64,000 nucleotides of DNA, taken from Methyloceanibacter superfactus. GTDB taxonomy: Bacteria > Pseudomonadota > Alphaproteobacteria > Rhizobiales > Methyloligellaceae. The position numbers and the translations under genes were made by a program. The stretch is taken from positions 62,001 to 126,000 of the forward strand of contig NZ_LPWF01000026.1 of NCBI RefSeq assembly GCF_001723305.1, given 5' to 3'. The notes under the pieces are model-generated. The model did no database searches and was not told the DNA's origin. It saw only the letters and a list, made by a program, of their open reading frames with translations. Below, one piece after another: positions 9,807 to 20,337 of this stretch (its first letter is position 1; each line of letters opens with the position of its first letter).

Positions 9807-10304
9807 ATGACCGAGGCTCAACAGGTTCATGTCGACCGGGTGTGGGAGGTCGTCGATCGGGCACGGATTTGCATGATGACGACCCACTTCGCCGAAGGCC
9901 TTCGCGCGCGGCCCATGGAGGCCATGCCCAGCCGCGAGGAGGACGTGATCTGGTTCCTCACGGATATTCGCGGATTGAAGGATGACGAGATCGAAGCAAG
10001 CCCGGAGGTCTGCCTCACCTTCGTCTGTCCCGAGGACCGCGTCTATCTATCTATCACAGGCACAGCATCCGCCCGCCGCGATCCCGCCCAGGCGCAAGCG
10101 CTATGGAGCAAAAAGCAGGAGGCCTGGTGGAACGGACCCGACGATCCGAACCTCCTCGTGCTTCAGGTGGAGCCGCGACGCGGTGAGATCTGGGACGGTC
10201 CGGCGAGTTCGGCGGTTGCCGCCTTTGAATTCGCCAAGGCACGGGTCACGGGCGAGAAGCCCGATCTCGGCGAAAACCGCAAGGCGACAGTCGACATGCG
10301 GTGA
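9807..10304 (+). CDS. Pyridoxamine 5'-phosphate oxidase-like flavin-binding stress protein (copy 1)
   Basis: The protein is 165 residues. The split-barrel PNPOx-like fold is indicated by RICMMTTHFAEGLRARPMEA, IWFLTDIRGLKDDEIE and the long helix region RRDPAQAQALWSKKQEAW. It belongs with the general-stress-protein-26 type of FMN-binding proteins. Physiological substrate is unknown. Copy 2 lies 164 bases downstream with the same domain order. Confidence 0.8.
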   Translation: MTEAQQVHVDRVWEVVDRARICMMTTHFAEGLRARPMEAMPSREEDVIWFLTDIRGLKDDEIEASPEVCLTFVCPEDRVYLSITGTASARRDPAQAQALWSKKQEAWWNGPDDPNLLVLQVEPRRGEIWDGPASSAVAAFEFAKARVTGEKPDLGENRKATVDMR

Positions 10305-10468
10305 CGGCCCGAACACCGATCCGCAGTATCCAGGCTGCGGCGCCACGGCGCGCAACTCAGCGTTGAGGATGCAAGCATTTGATTTACCACGACGTTTGGA
10401 TTGAGCGGCATCGCGGGCTTGGTTCGGCCAGGGTAGGAGCTTGTGTCATAAACGGGGGTTCCAGCTTC

Positions 10469-10972
10469 ATGGACCAGCACATTAACGAGCAGGCCAACAT
10501 CGACCGGATCTGGGAGATCATCGAGAAAGCCCGGGTCTGCATGATGGCGACCCATTTCTCCGAGGGCATGCGCGTCCGGCCGATGGAAGCCCTGCCGGAG
10601 CGGGACGAGAACGTCATCTACTTCCTCACCGACAAGCGCGGGCTGAAGGACGACGAGGTCGAAATCCGTCCCGAGGTCTATCTCACTTTCGTGTACCCCA
10701 ACGAGAACGTCTATCTGGCCCTGACCGGCGAGGCCTTCGTCAGCCGTGACCCGGAGTGCGCGCGGGCGCTGTGGGACCGGCAGCAGGACGGATGGCTGAG
10801 CGGTCCCGACGATCCGAACCTCATGGCGATTCGCGTCGAGCTGTGGCGCGCCGAGATGTGGGACGGCCCGTTGAATTGCGCGGTGGCCGATTTCCAGTTC
10901 GCCAAGGCGCGGCTGTTCGGCATCAAGGCCAATCTCGGCGAGACGGACAAGGTCACCGTCGAGCTGTTCTAG
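10469..10972 (+). CDS. Pyridoxamine 5'-phosphate oxidase-like flavin-binding stress protein (copy 2)
   Basis: The protein is 167 residues from ATG 10469 (MDQHINEQANIDRIW). It aligns with copy 1 along its whole length: ARVCMMATHFSEGMRVRPME, YFLTDKRGLKDDEVE, WLSGPDDPNLMAIRVE, MWDGPLNCAVADFQFAKARL. The pair is clearly a tandem duplication that has diverged. An upstream in-frame extension to 10379 has no homology and lacks support. Confidence 0.82.
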   Translation: MDQHINEQANIDRIWEIIEKARVCMMATHFSEGMRVRPMEALPERDENVIYFLTDKRGLKDDEVEIRPEVYLTFVYPNENVYLALTGEAFVSRDPECARALWDRQQDGWLSGPDDPNLMAIRVELWRAEMWDGPLNCAVADFQFAKARLFGIKANLGETDKVTVELF

Positions 10973-11093
10973 CCGGCGCGCTTCCAAGAAATTTCATCTG
11001 GCGGCTTTGAACTAATCATTGCTGCGCCCAATCGGATTGGCGAAACTCGCAAACGTGTCGCCGTTGGTTTTGGGGGATGAATTGAGCGAATCC

Positions 11094-12155
11094 ATGCAGC
11101 CGCCCTTCGGGCCCGCGCCGCCGCCGCTCGCTGGGCCGGAGCTTCCTTCCTTTCGCTATCCGCTCGGCGCGCAGCCGACCAAGCAATTCGACGGCGGCAC
11201 CGCCAAGGAGGCGACGGTCGTCCAGTTCCCGGTATCGGACAAGCTCGCCGGCGTCTACATGACGCTCGAGCCGGGCGCGGTGCGCGAGTTGCATTGGCAC
11301 GCCAATGCCGCCGAGTGGGCCTATATGATCGATGGGCGCGCGCGCGTCACCACCATCGATCCGGAGAACCAAGCGGAGGTCGTGGACTTCTGGGCCGGGG
11401 ATGTCTGGTACTTCCCGCGCGGTCATGGCCACTCGATTCAAGGGCTGGACGGCGGCTGCACCTTCATCCTCGTGTTCGACAACGGCTACTTCTCGGAGTT
11501 CGGCACGTTCTCGATCACCGATTGGTTGGGACATGTGCCGCCAGAGGTGCTGGCCAAGAATTTCGGGCTGCCCGCTTCGGACTTCGCCGATTTTCCCAAG
11601 AAGGAAGTCTATATCGCGAGGGGTCCCGTGCCGCCGCCGCTGGCCGAGGATCCGGCACCGGCCTCGCTGAACGCGCCGCCGTTGAGCCACCGCTACCGGC
11701 TTCTGGCCCAGGCACCGGAGCCGTTTGCCGGCGGAGAGATGCGCATCGCCTCGGAGGTCGAGTTCCCCATCTCCACCACGATGACCGGCGCACTGCTCAC
11801 CATCGCGCCCGGCAGCATGCGGGAGCTGCACTGGCATCCCAACGCAGCGGAGTGGCAATATTATCTGAAGGGCAGTGCGCGCATGACCGTGTTCGGCTCT
11901 GGCGGCCGCGCGCGAACGGATGAATTCGCCGTCGGCGATGTCGGCTACGTGCCGCAAGGCTACGGCCACTATATCGAGAACACGGGCAAGGACGATCTCG
12001 AGGTGATCGTGGTGCTCAACAACGGCACCTATGAATCCGTGTCGATCACGGCCTGGATGGCCGGTACGCCGGACCTCCTGCTTGCCACCAATTTCGGGGT
12101 GAAGGAGAGCATTTTCGAGAACATGCCGGGCGATGCGGTGATCATGCCCGATTAG
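11094..12155 (+). CDS. Bicupin, oxalate decarboxylase family
   Basis: Each half has a complete cupin metal site. The first is RELHWHANAAEWAYMIDG with GDVWYFPRGHGHSI. The second is RELHWHPNAAEWQYYLKG with GDVGYVPQGYGHYI. These are the His-His-Glu-His manganese ligands of oxalate decarboxylase. The active-site lid, SENST in Bacillus OxdC, reads SEFGT here, so the proton-donor Glu is kept, which favours decarboxylation over oxidation. From ATG 11094 it is 353 residues. An in-frame TTG at 11082, with GGGGGA before it, or TTG 11019 are alternatives. No signal peptide is obvious. Confidence 0.85.
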   Translation: MQPPFGPAPPPLAGPELPSFRYPLGAQPTKQFDGGTAKEATVVQFPVSDKLAGVYMTLEPGAVRELHWHANAAEWAYMIDGRARVTTIDPENQAEVVDFWAGDVWYFPRGHGHSIQGLDGGCTFILVFDNGYFSEFGTFSITDWLGHVPPEVLAKNFGLPASDFADFPKKEVYIARGPVPPPLAEDPAPASLNAPPLSHRYRLLAQAPEPFAGGEMRIASEVEFPISTTMTGALLTIAPGSMRELHWHPNAAEWQYYLKGSARMTVFGSGGRARTDEFAVGDVGYVPQGYGHYIENTGKDDLEVIVVLNNGTYESVSITAWMAGTPDLLLATNFGVKESIFENMPGDAVIMPD

Positions 12156-12391
12156 CGCCCTGCTTCGGCCATGGCTGGGCTCTAGAGGGTGGCCATTACC
12201 CAGGGAAACTGCGCCCTCCGGTAAGCGCAAGGCATTGAACTTGATAATTTTCAACCCATCCTGGTATCTGCCGGTACTATTCAGCGCGATTCCCCGCTTG
12301 GCGCCTCTCCCGGGTGCCTGCTAATCCGCCGCCACGACGAGCGGCGTCCCATTGCTAGCTCACGACTGGCATTTTTCACGAAGGAGGCTCC

Positions 12392-14406
12392 ATGTGCGGC
12401 GTAGCGGGTGTGCTCGACCTCAAAGGCCGGCGTAAGCCCGATCAGGCCATGCTGGAACGCATGGCCGCCGCGCTCACCCATCGGGCCCGACGACGACGGC
12501 TTCCTGGTTGCGCCCGGCATCGGCCTCGCCAACAGGCGCCTCAGCATCGTCGGTTTGGCCGACGGCGCGCAGCCGATCTTCAATGAGGACCAGAGCGTCG
12601 CCGTCGTCTGCAACGGCGAGCTGTTCGAGTTCCCCGAATGGCGGGCGGAGCTGGAAGCCAAGGGGCACGTGTTCCGCACCCATAGCGACGTCGAGATCAT
12701 CGTCCATCTCTACGAAGAATACGGCGAGGGGTTCATCGAGCGCCTCACCGGCCAATTCGCTTTCGCGCTCGTGGATTTCAAGCGGCGCATCGTCTTGCTG
12801 GCGCGAGACCGGGTCGGCATTTGCCCCTTATTCTGGTCGCGCCAAGGCGACTTCCTGTATTTCGGTTCCGAGATCAAAGCGCTGCTCGCCTCCGGCGGCG
12901 TCACCCCCAAGGCGGACACGCGCGGTCTCGACCATCTCTTCACCTTCTTCGCGCTGGGCGGACGCCGCACCGCGTTCGACGGCGTGCAAGCACTGGCGCC
13001 GGGTCATTATTTGAAGATCGCCTGGGGCGGCGACGACAAGGCGGCCACGCCGGTCGAGACCAAATACTGGGACTTCGACTTTCCCGATTGGGGAGAGGAG
13101 GACGATCCTTCGGACGAAGAGGCGGCCATCGATGCTTTCGAGGAGGCGTTCGCGCGTGCCGTCGAGATCAGGCTGCGCGCCGACGTGCCGGTGGTCGGCT
13201 ATCTCAGCGGCGGTGTGGACTCGGCCTATGTGCTGGCGACCGCCGCGCGCATTGCCGGCAAGCCGCTGCCGAGTTTCACCTTGCGGGTGCCCGATCCGCG
13301 TCTCGACGAGACGACGGAAGCACTTGAAGCCTCCGGCGCCATCGGCGGCCAGTCGACAGTCGTCGAGGCATGCGCCGGCATCATAACCGAGAATTACGCG
13401 GCACTGACCACCGCGGCGGAATGCCCGGTGCTCGACACGTCCTGCGCCGCACTGTTGGCGTTATCGCGCGAGGTGCGGGCGCAAGGCTACAAGGTAGTGC
13501 TCACCGGCGAAGGCGCCGACGAGGCTTTCGCCGGCTATGTTTGGTACAAGATCAGGGAAATCGCGCGCCGGCTCGATGTGGGCGACGCCTTTCGTCCGAG
13601 CACGGCGATCAGCCGTGCCGCCCGCAAATGGGCGGCACGCGATCAAAGCTTCGCCGAGCTTGCCCGCATCGACGGCATGATCGGCGGACCGCACGCCCAG
13701 TCCATTCTCTACAATCTCGTGGCGCGCTCGCGCGGCCGCTATTACAGCGCGGGCATGAAGGAAGAGATCGGCGCCCATGTGGCCTATGAGGATCTCGACC
13801 TCGATACGGAACGCATGGCGCGCTGGCATCCGCTGAACCGCTCGCTCTATCTTGGATACAAGGTTCATCTGTCGGGGCTGCTGTTGGGCCCAAAGCGACC
13901 GGGTGGCAATGGCGAACAGCGTGGAGACGCGCTACCCGTTCCTCGATGAGAACGTGATCGCGCTCGCCGCGCGCATGCATCCGCGGTGGAAGCTCCGTCC
14001 GCTTCTCAAGGACAAATATCTGCTGCGGCAAGCGGCCTTGCGCCGGTTGCCCCGTGACGTCGCCTGGCGGCCCAAGAACATGTTCCGGGCGCCCACTGCC
14101 GAGACCTTCCTCGTCAATCCGCCCGACTTCGTGCGCGATCTGCTGAGCGCGGAGAGTCTGAAGCGGACCGGCTATTTCGACGTGGCCGCGGTGGAGCGGG
14201 ACCGTGCGCTGGTGGCCCGGGGCGAAGGCGACAAGCTCGGCGCGTTCGATAGCCTCGGTCTCGGCGGCGTGGTCGCCACCCAGCTTTGGCATCACCTCTA
14301 TCTCGGCGGTGACTTGTGCGAGCTGCCCAATCTCGATTACGCACCCAAGGCCGTCGCGCCCGCACGCCAGCCGCGAGCTGTCGCCGGCGGTGCGGCTGCT
14401 CCGTAG
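12392..14406 (+). CDS. asnB: Asparagine synthetase-like glutamine amidotransferase, first copy (two frameshifts)
   Basis: This is a class II amidotransferase, transferring glutamine amide nitrogen to an ATP-activated carboxylate. Start ATG 12392 has a strong AAGGAGG sequence and exposes the catalytic Cys2 (MCGVAGVLDL). The glutaminase domain continues in another frame from about 12483 (GPDDDGFLVAPG, VCNGELFEFPEW). The synthetase domain has the pyrophosphate loop LSGGVDSAYVLA and LTGEGADEAFAGY. A further shift at about 13896 leads into DRVAMANSVETRYPFLDENV. Reconstructed length is about 670 residues. Whether it makes asparagine or amidates another acid cannot be settled; it resembles the second copy at 53.6 kb only at family level. 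Confidence 0.85.
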
Positions 14407-14432
14407 TCCTCCAGGCAGGCACGCATCGTCGA

Positions 14433-15509
14433 CTACGACCGTTGCTCGTCGAAGAGCCCGAGTGCCGCGCCTGCGAGCCGGTTCGTGAGGTCCTTGGCGC
14501 CGACGCCGGCGATGGGCGCGGGCCCTTGCCCCGACCAGAGCGGCGAGAAGTCGCCGGAGCCTTGTGCTTCGGCCTTGGCGCGTAGCGGCGCGATCGCCGG
14601 TCTGCCGAACGGAAACACCGGTGCGGCGGCATTCATCGGACCTTGCTCGCGCATGAAGCGGTTGACCACGCCGCGCGCCGGCCGGCCGGTTAGAATGTTG
14701 GTGATGGCGGTCTCGCGCATCGGATCGCCGAGGGCGGCCCGGTGCAAAGGCGGCGTGTAGGCCTCGGGGCAGAGGAGATAAGCCGTGCCCATCTGCACGG
14801 CCGAGGCACCGAGCGCGAAAGCGCCGGCGATAGCGTGCGCGTCGCCAATGCTGCCGGCCGCGATCACCGGCACGTCGACGGCGCTGGCGATGGCGCGCAC
14901 CAACGCAAAAGTTCCCACTTGGGAGAAGACATCGGTCTCAATAAACATGCCGCGATGGGCGCCGGCCTCGGCCCCTTGGGCGATAATCGCATCGACGCCA
15001 CGACCGGCAAGGTGCTTGGCTTCGCGCAGCGTCGTCGCCGTGCTCGTCACCTTGCATCCGGCCGCCTTGACGCGCGCCAGCAGCGGCTCGGCCGGCAGAC
15101 CGAAATGAAAGCTCACGATCTCGGGGCGAAGCTCCTCGACCACCGCACAATCGGTCTCGCCGAACGGCGCATGACCCGTGGGCAGCGGCAGAGCGGGCGG
15201 CACGACACCGAGCTCATCGAAATACGGCGCCAAGTGCGCGAGCCAGGCGCGATCCCGTTCCGGATCGGCCGGCTCCGGCTCGTGACAAAAGAAGTTCATA
15301 TGAAGTGGCTTGGCCGTCGCCGCGCGGAATGCGCCGACGCCGTCGCGCATTGCTTCAGGGTCGATGGTCGCGCACGGGAAAGAGCCAAGGCCGCCAGCCT
15401 CGGCCACGGCAATCGCCATCTCGATCCCGGTCGAGTTGGCCATCGGCGCCTGGACGATGGGGACCTCGACGCCGAATAGGTCGATGATACGCGTGTCCGG
15501 CCAGGACAT
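14433..15509 (-). CDS. NAD(P)H-dependent flavin oxidoreductase / nitronate monooxygenase family
   Basis: The protein is 358 residues from ATG 15509 (MSWPDTRIIDLFGVEVPIVQ). It is an FMN TIM-barrel of the 2-nitropropane dioxygenase family: IVQAPMAN near the start, IIAQGAEAGAHRG with the conserved His, and IAAGSIGDAHAIAGAFALGA with QMGTAYLLCPEA for phosphate binding. It begins five bases after the argG stop, so the two are probably co-transcribed. Its substrate is unknown. Confidence 0.9.
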   Translation of the reverse strand: MSWPDTRIIDLFGVEVPIVQAPMANSTGIEMAIAVAEAGGLGSFPCATIDPEAMRDGVGAFRAATAKPLHMNFFCHEPEPADPERDRAWLAHLAPYFDELGVVPPALPLPTGHAPFGETDCAVVEELRPEIVSFHFGLPAEPLLARVKAAGCKVTSTATTLREAKHLAGRGVDAIIAQGAEAGAHRGMFIETDVFSQVGTFALVRAIASAVDVPVIAAGSIGDAHAIAGAFALGASAVQMGTAYLLCPEAYTPPLHRAALGDPMRETAITNILTGRPARGVVNRFMREQGPMNAAAPVFPFGRPAIAPLRAKAEAQGSGDFSPLWSGQGPAPIAGVGAKDLTNRLAGAALGLFDEQRS

Positions 15510-15514
15510 GACGG

Positions 15515-16726
<1,212 letters not shown>

Positions 16727-16776
16727 GGAAGCAGGCCTCGCGGGTGGCCGGGGTCAGAGGGTTAAAGCCGCCGCGA

Positions 16777-16821
16777 CTATAGGCAGGCGATGCGCTTGTG
16801 CAAGTGTTGCGCAAGGGGCAT
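16777..16821 (-). other. Short coding-like segment ending like the PAP2 phosphatase (MPLAQHLHKRIACL)
   Basis: A 14-codon ATG-to-TAG frame upstream of argG ends in QHLHKRIACL and stop. Those are the same ten residues plus stop as the PAP2 protein at 17393-18244. The four base differences between the two 33-base segments are all synonymous. No ribosome-binding site is visible, so translation is unproven. It may be a remnant of a duplicated gene end or a short peptide gene. Confidence 0.35.
16781..16802 (+). repeat. 22-bp direct repeat, copy A
   Basis: The 22 bases AGGCAGGCGATGCGCTTGTG plus CA are identical to 17397-17418. The two copies flank the small exported-protein gene at 16903-17310 and its terminator, in the same orientation. 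Confidence 0.85.
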
Positions 16822-16902
16822 AGGGGGGATCGGCGTGCGCGCGCCCGCCCAAAATCCGCCGTTCCAGCACAATAAGATCGGCGTACAAATGGAGGAAGCA
16901 CG

Positions 16903-17310
16903 ATGAAGGATCGTTCTCGGACAAGCTTATTCGCATCTCGGCTCGCTTTGGCGGGCCTTCTTGGTTTTGGAGTGACGCTGCCGCAGATGGCGATTGCGGG
17001 CGTGTCGCCGGCCGGGCTGGCCTCCGGCTCGCAAGCCGCCGCGCCGCTCGTGACCCCGGTCAAGAAGTGGAAGAACAAGAATTGGAACGGCAAGAACTGG
17101 AAGCGCAATAATCACGTCTATGTGGGCCCCAGGCGCGGCGTCTATGTACGCGGCTGGAACCGGCGGCCGTATTACGGCACGGTCATCGCCGGCGTGGCGC
17201 TCGGCACGATTATCGCCGCCACGGCAGCGCCCCGTCCGCCAGCCGACAATCTCTGCTGGTATTGGACAAACCCGTCGAAGAACAGGGGTTATTGGGATTA
17301 TTGCTACTAG
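16903..17310 (+). CDS. Small exported protein, Lys/Asn/Trp-rich, 135 aa
   Basis: A strong GGAGGAAG ribosome-binding site precedes ATG 16903. The signal peptide (about 1-33, ending QMAIAG) is followed by a basic KKWKNKNWNGKNWKRNNH stretch, a hydrophobic segment YYGTVIAGVALGTIIAA, and a C-terminal CWYWTNPSKNRGYWDYCY. That ending with its cysteine pair is common in small exported proteins of Rhizobiales. Function is unknown. A factor-independent terminator follows. Confidence 0.8.
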   Translation: MKDRSRTSLFASRLALAGLLGFGVTLPQMAIAGVSPAGLASGSQAAAPLVTPVKKWKNKNWNGKNWKRNNHVYVGPRRGVYVRGWNRRPYYGTVIAGVALGTIIAATAAPRPPADNLCWYWTNPSKNRGYWDYCY

Positions 17311-17350
17311 GCGCCAGCGCGTCTGACAGTCTTCAAGCCAACAGGCATGG

Positions 17351-17385
17351 GGCTCGGCGTCACATCGGCGCCGGGCCTTTTTTTT
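17351..17385 (+). terminator. Rho-independent terminator
   Basis: An 11-base-pair stem (GGCTCGGCGTC with GGCGCCGGGCC, two G-U pairs) with the loop ACATC is followed directly by eight T. It lies 40 bases after the stop of the small exported-protein gene. Confidence 0.88.
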
Positions 17386-17392
17386 CGTCCGC

Positions 17393-18244
17393 CTAGAGGC
17401 AGGCGATGCGCTTGTGCAGATGCTGACCGGTATGGCGCAAGGTGCCGCCGGCATGGGCTAAAGCCGTGCCCGCACCGGCGAGAAGCGCCGCCGTGCCCCG
17501 GTGGAGCGCGATCGACGTGCGTTCGATAGCCTTTTCCAAGCGCGCATCGTTGCGCCGGACAGGGTCGAGCAGCAGCCGGTAGAGCCCCATGACAATGGCG
17601 ATGGTGATGATGCCGGCGAAGATGATGTCGCTGATAAAATGGCGCCCGAAGATGACGCGCATGGTGCCCACGGCGGCGCCGAAAACGACGGCGGCCCCCA
17701 TGGCCGTCGCCCGCACCTGAGGCGGCGCGAGCGAAGCCGGCGCGACCACCCAGAAGGCTTGGCTTGCCTCGCCGGAGACGAAGGAGCAGTTGCGCTTGCA
17801 CTCGCTGCTCGGGCGCCACCACGGTTGAAAGTCGGCGGTCCCGGCGAACTGATGCACGTGGTTGGGTCGCGGGCGGCCCCAATTCTCCTTCAACAGGAGA
17901 TTGGAGGTGAGACCGGGACCGATGATGAACGAGGCGATGAGGAACACGACCACCGACGGGGCGATCAGCATCTTGGAGCCGGGAAAGACGATCTTGCGGA
18001 GAAGCGCGAACAGGGCCGGCGCGACCAGCAGGAACGGGATCCAGTTGGCGACCTGCCGAACGAGATTCCATTCGTAGGTGGTGGAAGCGGGGAATTTCGC
18101 CGCCTGATCGTTGAAGAACAGACCGGCCACTTCGAGGTCGATGAGGGGATAAACGGCGAAGATTGCCCCCAAGACAAGACCAAGTGCAGCAGATGCAAGC
18201 AGCCAGCCGCGAGTCACGGCAACCCCCAAACCCCAAAAGTGCAT
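17393..18244 (-). CDS. PAP2-superfamily membrane phosphatase
   Basis: The protein is 283 residues with five or six transmembrane segments. The three PAP2 active-site motifs are recognisable: KENWGRPRP (K-x6-RP), SFVSGEAS in place of the usual PSGH, and GRHFISD with the nucleophile-assisting His. PAP2 enzymes of this type act on lipid phosphates such as undecaprenyl pyrophosphate or lipid A. The PSGH variant and cysteines in SSECKRNC leave the substrate open. The last ten residues QHLHKRIACL recur upstream of argG. Confidence 0.88.
   Translation of the reverse strand: MHFWGLGVAVTRGWLLASAALGLVLGAIFAVYPLIDLEVAGLFFNDQAAKFPASTTYEWNLVRQVANWIPFLLVAPALFALLRKIVFPGSKMLIAPSVVVFLIASFIIGPGLTSNLLLKENWGRPRPNHVHQFAGTADFQPWWRPSSECKRNCSFVSGEASQAFWVVAPASLAPPQVRATAMGAAVVFGAAVGTMRVIFGRHFISDIIFAGIITIAIVMGLYRLLLDPVRRNDARLEKAIERTSIALHRGTAALLAGAGTALAHAGGTLRHTGQHLHKRIACL
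17397..17418 (+). repeat. 22-bp direct repeat, copy B
   Basis: Identical to 16781-16802. On the minus strand it encodes the C-terminus of the PAP2 phosphatase. Confidence 0.85.
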
Positions 18245-18459
18245 TCGACGCTAGCGGCGGGGTAAGACAGTTCCGTGAGTGTAGTGTGAAGTTTCCATGC
18301 CAGATCGATGACACGCAGCCGACTGTTTCGTGACCCGTTGATCCGCGTCAGTGCGGACGCGTGGACGGAAGCTATCCTTCAGACAATCGCCGGATCGGCG
18401 GAACCTGGGTGAGACATGGACGTTCTCCAAGGCCGTCGATTTGTCTGGAGGAGAGGACG

Positions 18460-18675
18460 ATGACGACCTGCATTCTTCGAGAGCTCCCAACCTCGGCTAC
18501 ACCGGCTCCGCGCCGCGAAGCGGGCTTCGTGTTGCGGAAGCGGCTCCAGTCGGTCACCGACTCCTGGCGGCGCACGGTGACCCATTACAAGCCGGAGCCG
18601 TGGCTCGTGGCGTTGGACCATGAGGGAACGGGGTTGCCGTTCAAGCCCGGGCGCCGGCCAGCAGCCAATAGATAA
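18460..18675 (+). CDS. Possible small basic protein, 71 aa
   Basis: ATG 18460 follows a very good ribosome-binding site (CTGGAGGAGAGGACG). The product (MTTCILRELPTSATPAPRRE onward) is basic and has no transmembrane segment or motif that I recognise. Its 3' end overlaps the convergent membrane-protein gene by about 35 bases. The 215 bases before it (18245-18459) show no other gene. Confidence 0.4.
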   Translation: MTTCILRELPTSATPAPRREAGFVLRKRLQSVTDSWRRTVTHYKPEPWLVALDHEGTGLPFKPGRRPAANR

Positions 18676-19084
18676 AGCCGCCTGCGAAACCCGCCGCGGC
18701 GAAGATGGTCATATATTCGCCGGCCGGAATTTCGGGGAGCCCGGTGCTTGCGGGCCCGGCAAGGACCGGAATGGCCGCCAGCGACGCTCCGCCGGCGAGT
18801 ACGTAGTAGATCCACGACCGCACCCGCATCACTTCGCCGACAACCACGGCAATCAGGGCCGGCAGCGCTGTCAACGCCGGCGTCACGGTGCCGGCGAACA
18901 GCACGATGCCAAAAACCGTGGCGCCGCCATGACTGAGGATCGGATCGTCGGGCGGGGCTGCGGCGCGAAGCTCATCGCCAACCCACATGGCGCCAAGTGC
19001 GTACAGGACCGCGAGCGCGACGACGGCAGCGAGCACGAAGGCGACCACAACCCACACCACGCGGCCCAGATAACGCAAGATCAC
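18641..19084 (-). CDS. Four-helix membrane protein of unknown function, 147 aa
   Basis: Start GTG 19084 (VILRYLGRVVWVVVAFVLAA) is supported by GGGAGAGGC just before it. Four hydrophobic stretches are visible: about 8-30, 54-75 GGATVFGIVLFAGTV, 80-105, and 125-143. No family-specific motif is recognised. Confidence 0.65.
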   Translation of the reverse strand: MILRYLGRVVWVVVAFVLAAVVALAVLYALGAMWVGDELRAAAPPDDPILSHGGATVFGIVLFAGTVTPALTALPALIAVVVGEVMRVRSWIYYVLAGGASLAAIPVLAGPASTGLPEIPAGEYMTIFAAAGFAGGFIYWLLAGARA

Positions 19085-19160
19085 GCCTCTCCCTTTCCTC
19101 CCGCTGGCCCGGGCTGAATCAGAGCTATAAGAAGGCTCGAAGCGAACGGACGGTTGCGCC

Positions 19161-19768
19161 ATGACTTCTATCGACTTTTGGTACGAGTTCGCCAGCACCT
19201 ATTCCTATCCGACGGCCATGCGGATCGAGCCGTTGGCCGAGACGGAAGGCGTCACGGTGCGCTGGCGGCCGTTCCTGCTCGGGCCGATCTTCCAGGCGTT
19301 CGGCTGGAACGACTCGCCGTTCAACATCTACGAAGCCAAGGGTCGCTACATGTGGCGCGACCTGGCGCGCGTGTGCGAGGTGGACGGCCTGCCGCTCAAG
19401 CTGCCGCCGGTGCGCTTTCCGCAAAACGGACTGAAGGCCGCGCGGCTCGCGCTCGCCGGCGAGGGCGAGGGGTGGCGCCCGCCTTCACCCGCGCGGTGTT
19501 CGCCGCGAACTATGCGGAGCAGAGAGATATTTCCGACGAGGCCACGTTACGGGCGATTCTCGACGGGCTCGGGATCGACGCCGACAACGCGCTGGCTGCA
19601 TCCAATACGCCGGAGATCAAAGAGGCGCTCAAAGCGCAAACGGAAGAGGCGCAGGCGCTCGGACTGTTCGGCGCGCCGTCCTTCACCGTTGACGACACGC
19701 GCAGCTGTGAACTGTTCTGGGGCAACGACCGGCTGGAAGCGGCGTTGGCTTGGGCGAAGCGTCACTGA
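19161..19768 (+). CDS. 2-hydroxychromene-2-carboxylate isomerase / DsbA-like (frameshift)
   Basis: This is a thioredoxin-fold kappa-GST/HCCA isomerase family protein. The first half from ATG 19161 (MTSIDFWYEFASTYSYPTAM) carries the S-T/S-Y substrate loop and VRWRPFLLGPIF. At about 19472 the frame shifts, and the second half reads APAFTRAVFAANYAEQRDI, SNTPEIKEALKAQTEEA and LGLFGAPSFTVDD, ending at 19768. The two halves fit together as one protein of about 202 residues. Family members isomerise naphthalene-pathway intermediates, but many have unknown substrates. Confidence 0.85.
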
Positions 19769-19771
19769 GCG

Positions 19772-20337
19772 CTAGGGCGCAGGATGGTCACGGAGCCAGC
19801 CAATGACGGTGCTCGCGTTCTCGTCCGGCGGAAACACGGGATAGAACACATGCTCGATCCTGTCGTCCTGCACCACCAGCGTCAGCCGCTTGATGAGGCG
19901 CATGCCGTTCGCCGCGAAGGTCGGCAAACGCAGTGCGTTCGTGAGCTCGAAGTCCGCATCGCTTAGCACCTCAAAGGGAAGATGCAGCCGTTCGGCCAGC
20001 TCGCGTTGATAGGCGGTCGATTGCGTGCTCAAGCCGAACAGGCTGGCATCGAGGGCGGCAAGCTCGGCCGCGTGGTCGCGGAAGGCGCAGGCTTGCGGCG
20101 TGCAGCCGCGCGCGCCGGGGATGGCATCCCAGCCGTCTGGCAAATTTTCGCCGGGCACGCCGGTGCGCGGATAGCAATAGATAACGGTGCGGCCTTTGCC
20201 TAACGCACCGACATCGACCTCGCGGCCCGAGGTGGAGGCGAGATGCACAGGCGGCATGGCGAGCCCGACGAGATGATCGCAGGCGCCATCGTCGGCAGGG
20301 CGGGGCAGATCGGGCGCAGCGCGTCGAGGCGGGTCAC
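19772..20337 (-). CDS. Peroxiredoxin, BCP/PrxQ-like (frameshift near the start)
   Basis: A thiol peroxidase with peroxidatic Cys in [20 protein letters not shown] and a C-terminal thioredoxin-fold ending [20 protein letters not shown]. The start GTG 20337 overlaps the rlmN stop as GTGA, giving VTRLDALRP. One base is missing near 20307, after which the frame reads [16 protein letters not shown]. Translational coupling to rlmN is likely. The convergent isomerase gene ends three bases away. Confidence 0.86.

Noticed and set aside
12392-14406. First asnB as a decayed pseudogene
   Set aside because: Both breaks are single-step indels of the same kind seen in essential genes of the window, and all active-site motifs are intact.
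16781-17418. 22-bp direct repeats as attachment sites of an integrated element
   Set aside because: No integrase or tRNA; synonymous-only differences in the flanking codons favour a coding explanation.
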